Assembly (NCBI GenBank): GCA_910578585.1
Contig: CAJTRG010000031.1
Span: forward strand, 1-5,509
Source of the DNA: an uncultured Mailhella sp.
Lineage (GTDB): Bacteria; Desulfobacterota; Desulfovibrionia; Desulfovibrionales; Desulfovibrionaceae
Length of the DNA stretch: 5,509 nt
Direction of reading: 5' to 3'
Below are positions 5,272-5,509 of the stretch, in pieces. Below the pieces are notes generated by a model. The model was given only the letters and a program-made list of their open reading frames with translations, searched no databases and was not told the origin of the DNA. Position 1 is the stretch's first letter. Each line of letters opens with the position of its first letter. Both the position numbers and the translations under genes were made by a program.

Positions 5272-5509
5272 TTATCCGCCAGCAGAAAGGAAATTCAGAA
5301 AAAATTGTTCGTGTATTTCTTTTGTCTCTTTTTCTTCGCCAGACATAATAATTTGTGTCTGGGGAATTTTCAGTATTCCTTTTTCCGGCAATTTTTCTAT
5401 GCTTATTAAGCAGTTTTTATACAAATAATTTGAACCGTTATGCGTTACCGCAGGATTTTGTTTGAAAAACTTTTCAAGCTGGGATACGGGAACAGCCCAA
5501 ATTTCATTA
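5272..5509 (-). CDS. 3' end of an unrecognised convergent gene (partial)
   Basis: On the minus strand, 78 sense codons stay open from the window edge to TAA at 5274-5272; the start lies beyond the window. The tail begins NEIWAVPVSQLEKFF and ends HEQFFLNFLSAGG. It contains a charged stretch, SGEEKETKEIHEQ, near the end and no membrane segment or cysteine motif beyond a single Cys. The composition looks like a soluble globular protein. Three points support a real gene: the long open frame in AT-rich DNA, balanced residue use, and a bidirectional terminator immediately after the stop. I do not recognise the family and assign no function. Its convergent orientation makes it a separate unit from gmhA. 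Confidence 0.75.
   Translation of the reverse strand, partial: NEIWAVPVSQLEKFFKQNPAVTHNGSNYLYKNCLISIEKLPEKGILKIPQTQIIMSGEEKETKEIHEQFFLNFLSAGG

Noticed and set aside
5228..5428. Plus-strand open frame of 66 codons
   Set aside because: It begins just before the bidirectional terminator, runs straight through its hairpin, and is antisense to the better-supported minus-strand gene. It has no ribosome site and an implausible composition.

Overview
The window is about 5.5 kb of an AT-leaning bacterial chromosome, almost certainly Gram-negative. It carries a phosphoheptose isomerase for LPS-core heptose and a sugar or polysaccharide acyltransferase, alongside a replicative DnaB helicase and a two-gene NifU/NifS iron-sulfur assembly unit. 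A three-domain NifU beside NifS, without other nif genes, is typical of anaerobic or microaerophilic lineages such as Desulfovibrio relatives and Campylobacterota. The nifU-nifS order and the look of DnaB lean towards a low-GC Desulfovibrio-like organism, but this is an inference from remembered family features, not a database match.

Layout, left to right. Bases 1-54 hold at most the tail of an upstream gene. At 55-690 (+) is a left-handed beta-helix (hexapeptide-repeat) acyltransferase with a GTG start; its first half is visibly more AT-rich than the rest, as is common in surface-polysaccharide loci. A 171-183 bp AT-rich gap with candidate -10 boxes leads to dnaB (874-2349, +). After an 82 bp gap come nifU (2432-3274, +) and nifS (3290-4456, +), 15 bp apart and surely one transcript. 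A strong intrinsic terminator follows nifS at once, and gmhA (4503-5066, +) starts 11 bp beyond it with no Shine-Dalgarno sequence. Bases 5067-5239 contain no gene but hold a long nested inverted repeat (core 5095-5183). A bidirectional terminator (5240-5270) then separates gmhA from the 3' end of a convergent, unrecognised gene on the minus strand (5272-5509), which runs off the window and has no usable start codon inside it.

Functionally, the window joins replication-fork unwinding (DnaB), Fe-S cluster biogenesis (NifS supplies sulfur, NifU is scaffold and carrier) and envelope sugar metabolism (GmhA, probably the acyltransferase). The most interesting points are regulatory and structural. 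A near-consensus promoter (TTTACA, 17 bp, TATACT) is embedded in the nifS terminator and would start transcription at or within a base or so of the gmhA ATG, giving a leaderless mRNA. The 89-111 nt hairpin downstream of gmhA looks like either a TA-flanked MITE or a structured RNA. No wholly new multi-gene system is visible.
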